Under the pieces are notes generated by a model. That model saw only the letters and a list, made by a program, of their open reading frames with translations. It was not told the DNA's origin and ran no database searches. The position numbers and the translations under genes were made by a program. A stretch of DNA of 6,886 nt from AV133 sp035567015 (GTDB lineage: Bacteria; Verrucomicrobiota; Verrucomicrobiia; Chthoniobacterales; UBA10450): NCBI GenBank assembly GCA_035567015.1, contig DATMPQ010000036.1, forward strand, positions 1 to 6,886, given 5' to 3'. Below are positions 1 to 5,866 of the stretch, piece after piece. Position 1 is the first letter of the stretch. Each line of letters opens with the position of its first letter.

Positions 1-122
1 CCGCATTTTATCAACGACTCCGCGCCGCAGGCAAACCGCCCAAACTCGCTCTCACCGCCACCATGCGAAAACTCCTACTCCTCCTTAATCGCTCCCTCAA
101 ACCCCAACCTATCCTCGCTTGA
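1..122 (+). CDS. IS110-family transposase, C-terminal end (5' truncated by window)
   Basis: Reading from position 3, the plus strand is open for 39 codons and stops with TGA at 120-122. The tail contains FYQRLRAAGKPPKLALTAT followed by MRKLLLLLN. That is the characteristic end of IS110-family transposases (Transposase_20 domain), where a YxRL(R)xxGKxxKxALxAxMRKLL segment closes the protein. These are DEDD/serine recombinases that move the element as a circle, guided by an element-encoded bridge RNA. Only the last 39 residues are in the window, so the catalytic residues cannot be checked. The stop lies 14 nt from the stop of the convergent GNAT gene. The right end of the element must therefore be very short, overlap the 3' end of that gene, or be lost. 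Family assignment rests on motif recognition alone. Confidence 0.72.
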   Translation, partial: AFYQRLRAAGKPPKLALTATMRKLLLLLNRSLKPQPILA

Positions 123-136
123 ACTCAAGACAGTTA

Positions 137-625
137 CTACAGAAGCGAACGGAACATGACATGAACATCGACATATCCTTCTTCGGGATGTCGAAACGCT
201 TCTGGCAAAGTGCCGACGATCTCGAAGCCAAGCCGCTGCCACAATCGGATTGCCGATTCGTTTGTGGACGCAACAAAGTTGAATTGGATCGCGCGAAAGC
301 CGAGCCGGACCGCTTCTTTCAGGCAATGTTCGCCCATTGCGCGGCCAATCCCTTGTCCTTGCGCATCCGGCGGAACCATGAACGCCGCGTTCGCCACGTG
401 CGAACCAGGTCCCAGTTGATTCGCTCTCAAAATGTAAGTGCCAAGAACCCGCCCGTCGCTTTCCGCGACATAAGTATGCGTGTCGGACCGGAACCAATAC
501 GCCAACGCATCCTGGCGCGGCATCCGCGAATCGAATGCATAGGTGTCGGCGGAAGCAATTACATCGTGAAAAATAGTCCAGATCGCGTCGCGATCCGAAT
601 CTATCGCCGGGCGAAGGTTGATCAC
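137..625 (-). CDS. GNAT family N-acetyltransferase
   Basis: This 162-residue protein is a complete single-domain GNAT enzyme, which transfers an acetyl group from acetyl-CoA to an amine. Visible hallmarks are the N-terminal LRPAIDSDRDAIWTIFHDV segment (beta1/alpha1), a YVAESDGRVLGTY strand pair (52-64), and the acetyl-CoA pyrophosphate loop Q89-G-Q-G-I-G94 within a VPPDAQGQGIGRA stretch. The C-terminal SAIRLWQRLGFEIVGTLP segment (124-140) is the usual Nxx(A)xxLYxxxGF element. The length is normal for the family. The start is GTG at 625; no good Shine-Dalgarno site precedes it, but the domain begins right there. The substrate cannot be read from sequence. The gene lies 15 nt downstream of a 48-aa ORF on the same strand, and its stop faces an IS110 transposase end. 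A fragment of a second GNAT gene occurs at 4150-4206. Confidence 0.9.
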   Translation of the reverse strand: MINLRPAIDSDRDAIWTIFHDVIASADTYAFDSRMPRQDALAYWFRSDTHTYVAESDGRVLGTYILRANQLGPGSHVANAAFMVPPDAQGQGIGRAMGEHCLKEAVRLGFRAIQFNFVASTNESAIRLWQRLGFEIVGTLPEAFRHPEEGYVDVHVMFRSLL

Positions 626-640
626 TGCGGTAATAAGCGC

Positions 641-787
641 CTAAGCCGACGCGGAATGGACGTAGCGCCAGAGAGCCAACCATTTCCCGTTCCCTCGCTC
701 AAACACAAACTGGTCCACTCCGGTTTCGCGGCTGCGCTCTCCGGCCCTCTCAATCAGGCTACGAATCTTCTCAACGCTGGAATTCAT
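641..787 (-). CDS. Small hypothetical protein (48 aa)
   Basis: ATG at 787 opens a 48-codon frame ending TAG at 641. The product starts MNSSVEKIRSLIERAGERSR, which looks like an amphipathic, charged helix. It continues with an FVFERGNGKWLALWRYVH segment that could form a beta-hairpin rich in aromatic residues. There is no signal peptide or membrane segment. It sits between the TonB-domain lipoprotein (stop at 826) and the GNAT gene (start at 625), 15 nt upstream of the latter and in the same direction, so the two could be co-transcribed. I do not recognise a family. Support for coding is the sensible amino acid composition, the ATG start and the tight fit in an otherwise empty 200-nt gap. Evidence against is the short length and the absence of a clear ribosome binding site. 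Confidence 0.45.
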   Translation of the reverse strand: MNSSVEKIRSLIERAGERSRETGVDQFVFERGNGKWLALWRYVHSASA

Positions 788-825
788 TTTTCACGAGCAA
801 ACTGTGATTCAAATAAGACGCAGAG

Positions 826-1941
826 TTAGGGTTGGGCCTCGAACGTAATCGGAATCATGGTTGACCACTCCTGGCCAGGCTCTGACTTCCATTGCCGAAG
901 AGCCCTGGTGGAGGCGCGGTCAAGGAGGTCGTTGCCAGTTGACTGTACGGTTAGCACCTCTTTTACAGTCCCGTTCGCGTCGAAGCTCAGACGGAAGCGC
1001 CCCGTGTGCGCTGCGTTATCGTGAAACCGCGCCTCAAAAGGATAGTTTGGTCGCGGCTTATACACCAATCGACGTTGGCGGCCCGGTTGCTGGCGGGCTG
1101 CGACGCCCGGTTTGGGCGTCGGTCGCGGGGAAGGATGGGTTTCCGCTATCGCCGGCCAGTGAGGAGCAGTCTCGGGCGTGATTTGGGCGAGAAAGGTTTG
1201 CACGACACTCGATGGCTGAACCAGGTCCAACCCCTCGCCTTTTTCATTCCGCGCAATGACAATGCCAATTACCGCGCCACCTCCATCGACGACTGGCGAG
1301 CCGATGGCAGTGGCTGGGATCGGCGCCACGATTCCAAGCCGGTCTCCGCGACGGTCGCCTTGCTTCACATAGATTGTTCCTTCGATCGGCGTCCCCTCAC
1401 TGCCCGCGAGCGCGCTTCCGATCACCACGACTCGCGTGCCGATATCGGTTTTGCCAGTCTTGTCCAGCGGGAGAAACGATACCCCCTTCACCTCAGCCTT
1501 GAGTACTGCGAGATCGAGTGTCGTCGAGGAGGCGAGAATACCGGTTACATTGCAGATTGTTCCATCTCCCATTTTGGCGACGCCATACGCGCCACCATCC
1601 GCCGTGTGGCAGTTCGTAATCAGCCTGCCATCGTCTGCGACGAAAAAGCCCGTTCCCGTCCGCAGCAGCTTGCCGGATGCGTCGAAGACGGTGACCAAAA
1701 TTATGGCGGGACGGATGCTGCTCGCTAGTGTTGCCAAACCAAGAGCCTGGCCTTCCAACGTCGGACTCGGGAGCGGTGACGGAGTCGGAGACTGACCTGG
1801 GCTATTGGGGCTCGGCGTTGCAGACGGCTGTTCGGAGGATGGTTCGCCGACCATTTGATATCTGGGCTTTGGCTTGCAGGCAGTCATCGCAAGAACGGCC
1901 AGGCAAAACAAACATCCACACGCGAGTCGAAAATATTTCAT
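826..1941 (-). CDS. Lipoprotein with trypsin/HtrA-like (probably inactive) domain and TonB C-terminal domain
   Basis: The 371-aa product starts at ATG 1941, preceded by AGGAG with 4-nt spacing; the in-frame ATG at 1986 has no such site and would bury the signal peptide. Residues 1-22 form a lipoprotein signal ending in the lipobox LAMTAC (Cys22), so the mature protein should be lipid-anchored in the envelope. A Pro/Ser/Thr linker follows (about 33-62). Residues 70-252 are a chymotrypsin-fold protease-like domain: TGTGFFV, the His motif LITNCHTADGG (His112) and TTLDLAVLK (Asp143). The Ser motif reads APIPATAIGSPVV where active relatives have SGSPV, so residue 213 is Ile, not Ser. A second proline-rich linker leads to a TonB C-terminal domain (about 293-370) with PNYPFEAR, a G-R-F-R-L strand, DANGTVKEV and LDRASTRALRQWK. 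The gene seems to stand alone after a 273-nt gap. I infer a non-proteolytic binding or scaffolding lipoprotein. Confidence 0.88.
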   Translation of the reverse strand: MKYFRLACGCLFCLAVLAMTACKPKPRYQMVGEPSSEQPSATPSPNSPGQSPTPSPLPSPTLEGQALGLATLASSIRPAIILVTVFDASGKLLRTGTGFFVADDGRLITNCHTADGGAYGVAKMGDGTICNVTGILASSTTLDLAVLKAEVKGVSFLPLDKTGKTDIGTRVVVIGSALAGSEGTPIEGTIYVKQGDRRGDRLGIVAPIPATAIGSPVVDGGGAVIGIVIARNEKGEGLDLVQPSSVVQTFLAQITPETAPHWPAIAETHPSPRPTPKPGVAARQQPGRQRRLVYKPRPNYPFEARFHDNAAHTGRFRLSFDANGTVKEVLTVQSTGNDLLDRASTRALRQWKSEPGQEWSTMIPITFEAQP

Positions 1942-1945
1942 TTGT

Positions 1946-1950
1946 CTCCT
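1946..1950 (-). promoter_or_regulatory. Shine-Dalgarno site of the TonB-domain lipoprotein
   Basis: On the minus strand AGGAG lies 4 nt before the ATG at 1941. It is the clearest ribosome binding site in the window. It selects this start over the in-frame ATG at 1986, and places a lipoprotein signal peptide exactly at the N-terminus. Confidence 0.75.
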
Positions 1951-2214
1951 GCGAAGATAGCGGCGTGCCTTTTGCCCTATATCCAATCATGGCGACAAAA
2001 TCGGCGATCTGTCACGCCAATTAGTGACCGCAGGTGGCCGCTAACGAAGGAAAACTCCCCCCTGAGCTGCGTCCCTTCTTTACGCAGAGCGAAGGTCAGC
2101 GACGTTTAAAGTACTGCACCGCTCTTTCGTGTTTCTTCGCAGTGGCTTTTGTCGTGAAGTGCCAAGATTCTTGCGGATGTTGATGGTGAAGGATGGATGC
2201 AATAATGTATCTCG
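1951..2214. other. Intergenic region upstream of the lipoprotein gene
   Basis: About 270 nt separate the membrane protein stop (2215) from the lipoprotein start (1941). I see no convincing gene here on either strand. A small inverted repeat, CTGCGT (2067-2072) with ACGCAG (2082-2087), has no T-run after it on either strand, so it is not a standard terminator. A promoter for the lipoprotein is expected here because the gap is long, but I could not assign -35/-10 boxes with confidence. Confidence 0.4.
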
Positions 2215-3813
2215 TCAGAATTTCTCGAACCGTTGATGCCATCCACGGAAGATCAGACCAAGTAGAATCATCATTGAGAGCAATAAAAACCCCATCATCG
2301 GCAGAACAAACCGCGGCTGAATTTCCGCGAAGAAACAATTCAATACCACCATGACGACTCCGAAAGCGGACAAAGTGGCCGAGTACAGAATGACCCTTCC
2401 CCCGCCAGGTTGGAACTCTCTATGTATAAAGAGCGCCACCGAAAGGACGAGCAAGCCGATAATGCTCCATGCGCGAAACGAGATCGGATTCCACCATCGA
2501 AAATAGAACCGGTTGGCCGCGTCGATGAGTGCCGTGCGCGGTCCGCGAAAGGTTTTCAATTGCGCACATTGCGGCATATAAGTGCGGTGATCGAAAAAAT
2601 AATCTGTCGTGACGAAGAGGTAGCGTACGACATCAGCTTCACGCAGCCGAGTCGCGTATTCGAAATCATTCAGCGCGGCAGACTGGAGCGCCGCGCTCGG
2701 TGGACAAAGAAACGCGTGCGCCATTTCGTTCAGAGAACGATCAAATTTTTCATCCTGAAATTTCCCAGGCGAACTGAACAAATCGGTTCGCGCGTCCCTA
2801 ACAAACTGTGGCGGGTCCCAAGGCTTGTTTTGTCCGAACCAGTTTGCGAGTGCAGCAAGGAGCTGCCGCGTCTCGGGCAGCTGGCATTGCGACGCCGTGG
2901 CACTGAGAAGTTCATCGCGCGACTGAGCCGGCATCTGGCCGAGAAAATTAAGCCGCCAAACAAAAGTATAACCGAACTTTGACCGCCAATGGATGTGCGC
3001 GTGCCAGCAGAGCAGATGCGTGAAGCTCGTCGCTAAAATCATCGCACTCAGCCCCGTCGCGAGCGAGCCCACCCACACGCGCGCCGGCTTGCCCAACTCA
3101 AAATTAGAAGTGGATTTTGTTTGCCGCCGCACCAGGAAAATGCGCAAAGATTGCCTGAGCGCGATCGGGAATATGGTGGCCGGCAAGAGTACAGCGAGGA
3201 CATAGTTAACATGGCGAGTCAAGATTCCGCCACAGAGCAATGTTCCGAAGAGAACCCAATCACGCATCACAATTCCTGGATAGCGAAGCACAATGCGCAG
3301 ACCGGCTCCCGCTAAGAACACGATGATGATCATGCTGAGCGTTTCCGAGCCAATGCAATGCGCAAAGGTGTAGAATAGGGGGTGGCTGCTAAAGAAAACC
3401 GCGAGGATCAGACGCGTTGATAAAGTTGCGGTGACCGCATTAATGAAATAGAGCGCGGCACACCATAAAGCGGCGTGTTGTAGAAACAGGAGCACGAACA
3501 CCCCACCATCAGTGAGCTGCGTCTGCTTGATAAAATGGCCGAGCGAAACCGCTGGCCCTGCTCCGCTGATTAGATAACCGAACCAAAGTGGCACACGGCT
3601 AAGCGTGCAATACAGCGGACCGTGCAACAAAATCGTGGGTGCGCTTGGCGGATAAACTACTTGCACGTACGCGTCCACGTCGCGCCAAAGGGGCGGCACA
3701 ACCGCCATCAGCCACAGTGACGGGACAGCGAGGAACAAAAGTGGTAAGGCCGTCGCAAAAACTTTCCTGACCTTCGACTCGATTTTGCCCATGCTCCGCG
3801 AGTTTCCAGCCAT
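2215..3813 (-). CDS. Polytopic inner-membrane protein, GT-C-like glycosyltransferase candidate
   Basis: This 532-aa protein (ATG 3813) has about ten or eleven hydrophobic segments. TM1 is at about 16-39; a dense set lies between about 100 and 270; a soluble segment of about 175 residues follows (271-446); three helices close the protein (about 448-465, 473-495, 502-522). The loop after TM1 carries WRDVDAYVQV (Asp45, Asp47). Acidic residues at this place, many helices and one large extracytoplasmic loop are the plan of GT-C enzymes, which move sugars from polyprenyl-phosphate carriers. An SETLSM segment and an LTRHVNYVLAVLLPA segment also fit that plan. I do not recognise a named family, so glycosyl transfer is inference. 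An alternative start is ATG 3792 (525 aa); an in-frame start at 3873 would overlap the upstream remnant. The start lies 8 nt after the end of that remnant, suggesting an old operon. Confidence 0.75.
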   Translation of the reverse strand: MAGNSRSMGKIESKVRKVFATALPLLFLAVPSLWLMAVVPPLWRDVDAYVQVVYPPSAPTILLHGPLYCTLSRVPLWFGYLISGAGPAVSLGHFIKQTQLTDGGVFVLLFLQHAALWCAALYFINAVTATLSTRLILAVFFSSHPLFYTFAHCIGSETLSMIIIVFLAGAGLRIVLRYPGIVMRDWVLFGTLLCGGILTRHVNYVLAVLLPATIFPIALRQSLRIFLVRRQTKSTSNFELGKPARVWVGSLATGLSAMILATSFTHLLCWHAHIHWRSKFGYTFVWRLNFLGQMPAQSRDELLSATASQCQLPETRQLLAALANWFGQNKPWDPPQFVRDARTDLFSSPGKFQDEKFDRSLNEMAHAFLCPPSAALQSAALNDFEYATRLREADVVRYLFVTTDYFFDHRTYMPQCAQLKTFRGPRTALIDAANRFYFRWWNPISFRAWSIIGLLVLSVALFIHREFQPGGGRVILYSATLSAFGVVMVVLNCFFAEIQPRFVLPMMGFLLLSMMILLGLIFRGWHQRFEKF

Positions 3814-3821
3814 TCTATCCG

Positions 3822-4206
3822 CTAAGAGCCGGAATTTGCGGTTGTCAACAACAGTCGTCCTCCAGCGCGCCACCGAAAAGATTGTAGCAGCGCAGCGATT
3901 CTCTCTAGCGAACGTAGATGCGAATTATCGTAAGCTAGACGATCTTGCAACGCGCGTGCTTGAACGAGGCGGTTTTCGGAAGCCGATTTCGAACCTGTAC
4001 ACTCGTATGCCCAAATCGCGAGCAATGCAGCGAGAAGTGACAAATCGAGCGCGAGATGAGCAGTAAAACTCCAGTTTTTGCTGGCGTGACCGAAGGAGCC
4101 GCAGGTGATGTCGAGGCCGCGGAGTTTGGCAGCGAGAGTGGCGATGATGAAAGATCTCCCAAATCGCGTCGCGATCTGTGTTTGTCGCCGGCCGAATGCT
4201 TACCAC
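3822..4206 (-). pseudogene. Chimeric remnant: GNAT acetyltransferase 5' end joined to MauE-like 3' part
   Basis: From GTG 4206 the minus strand encodes VSIRPATNTDRDAIWEIFH, closely matching the N-terminus of the GNAT protein at 137-625 (LRPAIDSDRDAIWTIFH). At about 4150 this homology stops. In another frame the sequence becomes FIIATLAAKLRGLDITCGSF and then GHASKNWSFTAHLALDLSLL, matching residues 88-125 of the MauE-like protein at 5322-5759. The nucleotide match is 4044-4156 against 5391-5502, about 84% by hand count with one indel near the junction. The MauE frame has a stop at 4202 and no standard start before the match. It runs on, without recognisable homology, to TAG at 3822. The two halves are out of frame with each other, so neither domain can be made complete. 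The GTG follows the restored methyltransferase stop by 2 nt, implying that an intact GNAT gene once followed that methyltransferase. Confidence 0.75.
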
Positions 4207-4208
4207 GA

Positions 4209-4419
4209 TCAGACCAATTGGCCCAGGCTTTCGTAGAGTGCGCGCCGCGTAGAGCGCGCCTGCTTCTCCGCCGTCTCATACCGGATCGACATCATCCGCA
4301 GCGCGAATGGAATGAGCGCTCTCTTCTGTTCGGGCAACTGGACTGCGCCGATGTTGCCGCCGCTGATCTTCCGAAAAGGCCACCGATCAAAAAGCCATTC
4401 GGCTCCGTATGATGCCCCC
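4209..4419 (-). pseudogene. Displaced C-terminus of the methyltransferase (-1 frame)
   Basis: In the frame ending TGA at 4209 the minus strand reads GASYGAEWLFDRWPFRKISG, then GNIGAVQLP and KRALIPFALRMMSIRYETAE. This reads like genuine protein. By my recollection the WP..K..GGNIGA..LP pattern is the usual tail of this methyltransferase type. It joins the upstream frame if one G is added to the five-G run (4415-4419 on the plus strand is CCCCC), giving RWGASYGAEW without a break. The current upstream frame instead runs into a low-complexity tail ending at 4292. Confidence 0.7.
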
Positions 4420-5254
4420 AACGTAACGTCTGACCAGCTTCCGCTGCACCGCGACCAATCGTGCCCCATTGAATATCGTGCAGCACGATCCAGCCTCCGT
4501 TTTGCATGTAAAGCGTGAGCCGGAGCAGATCGAGCAGCGGTAGAGGATGGCGGTGGTCGGCGTCGATAAAGGCAATCTTCAATTCGTCGCGCCGCGCGAT
4601 TTGCGAGGCGAAGCTCGAGTCGCGTGGAATGTGCAGGCGGACCATTGGCACGAGTTGCGGAAACAATTCTGCAATCTCAAAACCGCTCCGGCGCGTCCGA
4701 TCGACCGCGCATTGCGGCTGAATGTCGATCGTATCGACCCAGCTTGCGCCATCAGTACCATGCCGGCGACGGAGAACGGCCGCAATAACGCCCGCTGAAA
4801 AGCCGGTCAAAGTTCCGATTTCGACGACCCGTTGCGGCGCGAGAATGCTGATGAAGGCGGTGAGAAAAAGATAATCGCTCGGTCCGATGCTCCCCCGGTC
4901 ATAGTCCCGACGCTTCGCGATTGAACGGAGAAATTCCAACTCACCGGGCGAAGGAGTTGTGCCAGTGTGCCCGAGCATGCCGGCTAGACGCGCGTAAGCC
5001 GATTCAAAATCAGAGAGGGAATTGAACTCGCAAATTTCGGCGGGCGCACTCGGCCGCGGCGCAGAAAGAGAACGTAACGAGTGGCCAAAAACCTGCGTTC
5101 GAAAACCCAAAGCGGCATGACGAACAGCGCCAAACAAAATCACAATCGGAACTCTCATCGCGGCCGCAATCGCGCGATCGATTCCAAAAAACTCACGTCC
5201 AGCTCTTCGAACTTTTCGTAACCAATCGCGTGCGGCGCGTGATAGCGCCCTCAT
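4292..5254 (-). CDS. Class I SAM-dependent methyltransferase (Methyltransf_24-like), frameshifted near the C-terminus
   Basis: As written the frame encodes 320 aa from ATG 5254; restoring one G at 4415-4419 would give 348 aa ending at 4209. The Rossmann methyltransferase core is clear. Motif I is VVEIGTLTGFSAG (about 143-153, Glu145, Gly147). An acidic strand-2 end, DTIDIQPQ, lies at about 174-179. IAFIDADHRHPLPLLDLL (about 228-241) is the DADH motif, and GGWIVLHDIQWG (about 253-264) is the strand-5 motif with His259-Asp260. This arrangement is typical of Methyltransf_24 / O-methyltransferase-3-like enzymes acting on small molecules or sugars; the substrate is unknown. The N-terminal 70 residues are basic and poorly defined. 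I chose ATG 5254 because the in-frame extension up to 5467 lies inside the MauE-like gene and reads as shadow sequence. ATG 5158 is an alternative. The last 39 or so residues after WGHH are probably out-of-frame junk. Confidence 0.8.
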   Translation of the reverse strand: MRALSRAARDWLRKVRRAGREFFGIDRAIAAAMRVPIVILFGAVRHAALGFRTQVFGHSLRSLSAPRPSAPAEICEFNSLSDFESAYARLAGMLGHTGTTPSPGELEFLRSIAKRRDYDRGSIGPSDYLFLTAFISILAPQRVVEIGTLTGFSAGVIAAVLRRRHGTDGASWVDTIDIQPQCAVDRTRRSGFEIAELFPQLVPMVRLHIPRDSSFASQIARRDELKIAFIDADHRHPLPLLDLLRLTLYMQNGGWIVLHDIQWGTIGRGAAEAGQTLRWGHHTEPNGFLIGGLFGRSAAATSAQSSCPNRRERSFHSRCG

Positions 5255-5321
5255 TCCAGAAATCAGTCGATAGCGTGTAACAGACGCCGCGCCATAATAG
5301 CTACACGACGCGTGGGATTTT

Positions 5322-5759
5322 CTAATGATAAATACGCGATTTCCCAAAAGAAATGCGCAACAGAAAAATGGTCGCGCCGAGCAAAACGAGATCGAGCGCG
5401 AGATGGGTGGAGAAGCCCCAGTTTTTGCTCGCATGACCGAAGCAACCGCAGGTGATGTCGAGGCCACGGACTTTGGCGGCCACGGTGGCGACGATGAAGA
5501 TCGAAATGAGCGCAGTTAAGATCGATAATCCGCCGAGATAAAGACGCCGCGCGATCAGAGCGAGTCCGCACAAAATTTCCAGCCAGGGCAAATAAAACGC
5601 GAGCCCGACACCGATCGCCCATGGCAAAATTTTATAATTGTCAATGTCATTGGCGAAACCAATCGGATCGAGCGCTTTGATGACACCGGAGTAAATGAAA
5701 ACGCCGCCGATGATAAGATCGACAATGCGCCAAGCAGTATTGCCTCGGAAAAAAACCAT
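5322..5759 (-). CDS. MauE/DoxX-like four-helix membrane protein
   Basis: The 145-aa protein has four hydrophobic helices: about 12-29, 47-70, 74-95 and 118-136. The first carries a GGVFIYSGVIKALDP segment typical of the MauE/DoxX superfamily (a SGxxKxxxP-type motif). The loop before the last helix has the MauE signature DITCGCFG with paired cysteines (Cys104, Cys106). MauE in methylotrophs supports disulfide formation of methylamine dehydrogenase in the periplasm together with the thioredoxin-like MauD. Here no mau genes are present, so a general envelope thiol-redox role is the reasonable inference. A GGTG 4 nt before the ATG may serve as a weak ribosome binding site. The gene lies downstream of a rhodanese and a DUF1573 gene, separated by a heptamer repeat array, with a methyltransferase 67 nt further on. 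A partial, diverged copy of its 3' half lies at 4044-4156. Confidence 0.85.
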   Translation of the reverse strand: MVFFRGNTAWRIVDLIIGGVFIYSGVIKALDPIGFANDIDNYKILPWAIGVGLAFYLPWLEILCGLALIARRLYLGGLSILTALISIFIVATVAAKVRGLDITCGCFGHASKNWGFSTHLALDLVLLGATIFLLRISFGKSRIYH

Positions 5760-5769
5760 CGTTCACCGA

Positions 5770-5862
5770 GAACATCCAACACTGAACATCCAACATCGAA
5801 CGTCGAAGGTTTCATGCTTCTGCAATTGAGCGTCGGATGTTCGGCGTTGGATGTTCGATGTT
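5770..5862. repeat. Inverted array of 7-bp GAACATC-type repeats
   Basis: Between the rhodanese and MauE-like genes the plus strand shows consecutive heptamers from 5770: GAACATC, CAACACT, GAACATC, CAACATC, GAACGTC, GAAGGTT. After a spacer of about 16 nt the complementary type follows from 5828: GAGCGTC, GGATGTT, CGGCGTT, GGATGTT, CGATGTT (to 5862). The two arms are imperfect reverse complements. In the transcript they could fold into a hairpin with a stem of about 30 bp that contains mismatches and G-U pairs. The array ends about 10 nt before the MauE-like start codon, so it could affect translation or mRNA stability. I recall similar (G/C)AACATC intergenic repeats as abundant in verrucomicrobial and related genomes; I could not check this. 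Confidence 0.8.
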
Positions 5863-5866
5863 TGCT

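Noticed and set aside
119..829. Plus-strand frame of 236 codons
   Set aside because: It is antisense to the GNAT gene and the small ORF; it shows no motif and has Arg/Asn-rich shadow composition.
1006..1728. Plus-strand frame of 240 codons
   Set aside because: It is antisense to the lipoprotein gene, whose domains and ribosome binding site are clear; the plus-strand product is Arg-rich without motifs.
2067..2087. CTGCGT/ACGCAG hairpin as a terminator
   Set aside because: The stem is only 6 bp with a 9-nt loop and no T-run on either strand.
2096..2338. Minus-strand 80-codon frame across the end of the membrane protein gene
   Set aside because: It overlaps the coding 3' end in another frame, and its tail has no recognisable domain; I could not separate it from chance.
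2410..2982. Plus-strand frame of 190 codons
   Set aside because: It is antisense to the polytopic membrane protein; the basic composition is the expected shadow of a hydrophobic gene.
4406..4425. Programmed -1 frameshift in the methyltransferase
   Set aside because: The 0-frame codons CGT TGG GGG do not form an X XXY YYZ slippery heptamer, and no obvious downstream pseudoknot was seen; a base deletion or sequencing error is simpler.
5255..5467. N-terminal extension of the methyltransferase frame up to ATG 5467
   Set aside because: It lies within the MauE-like gene in another frame and gives Ser/Arg/Cys-rich shadow sequence with no domain.
5770..5862. CRISPR-like array
   Set aside because: The units are 7 bp, contiguous, without unique spacers, and reversed in the second half.
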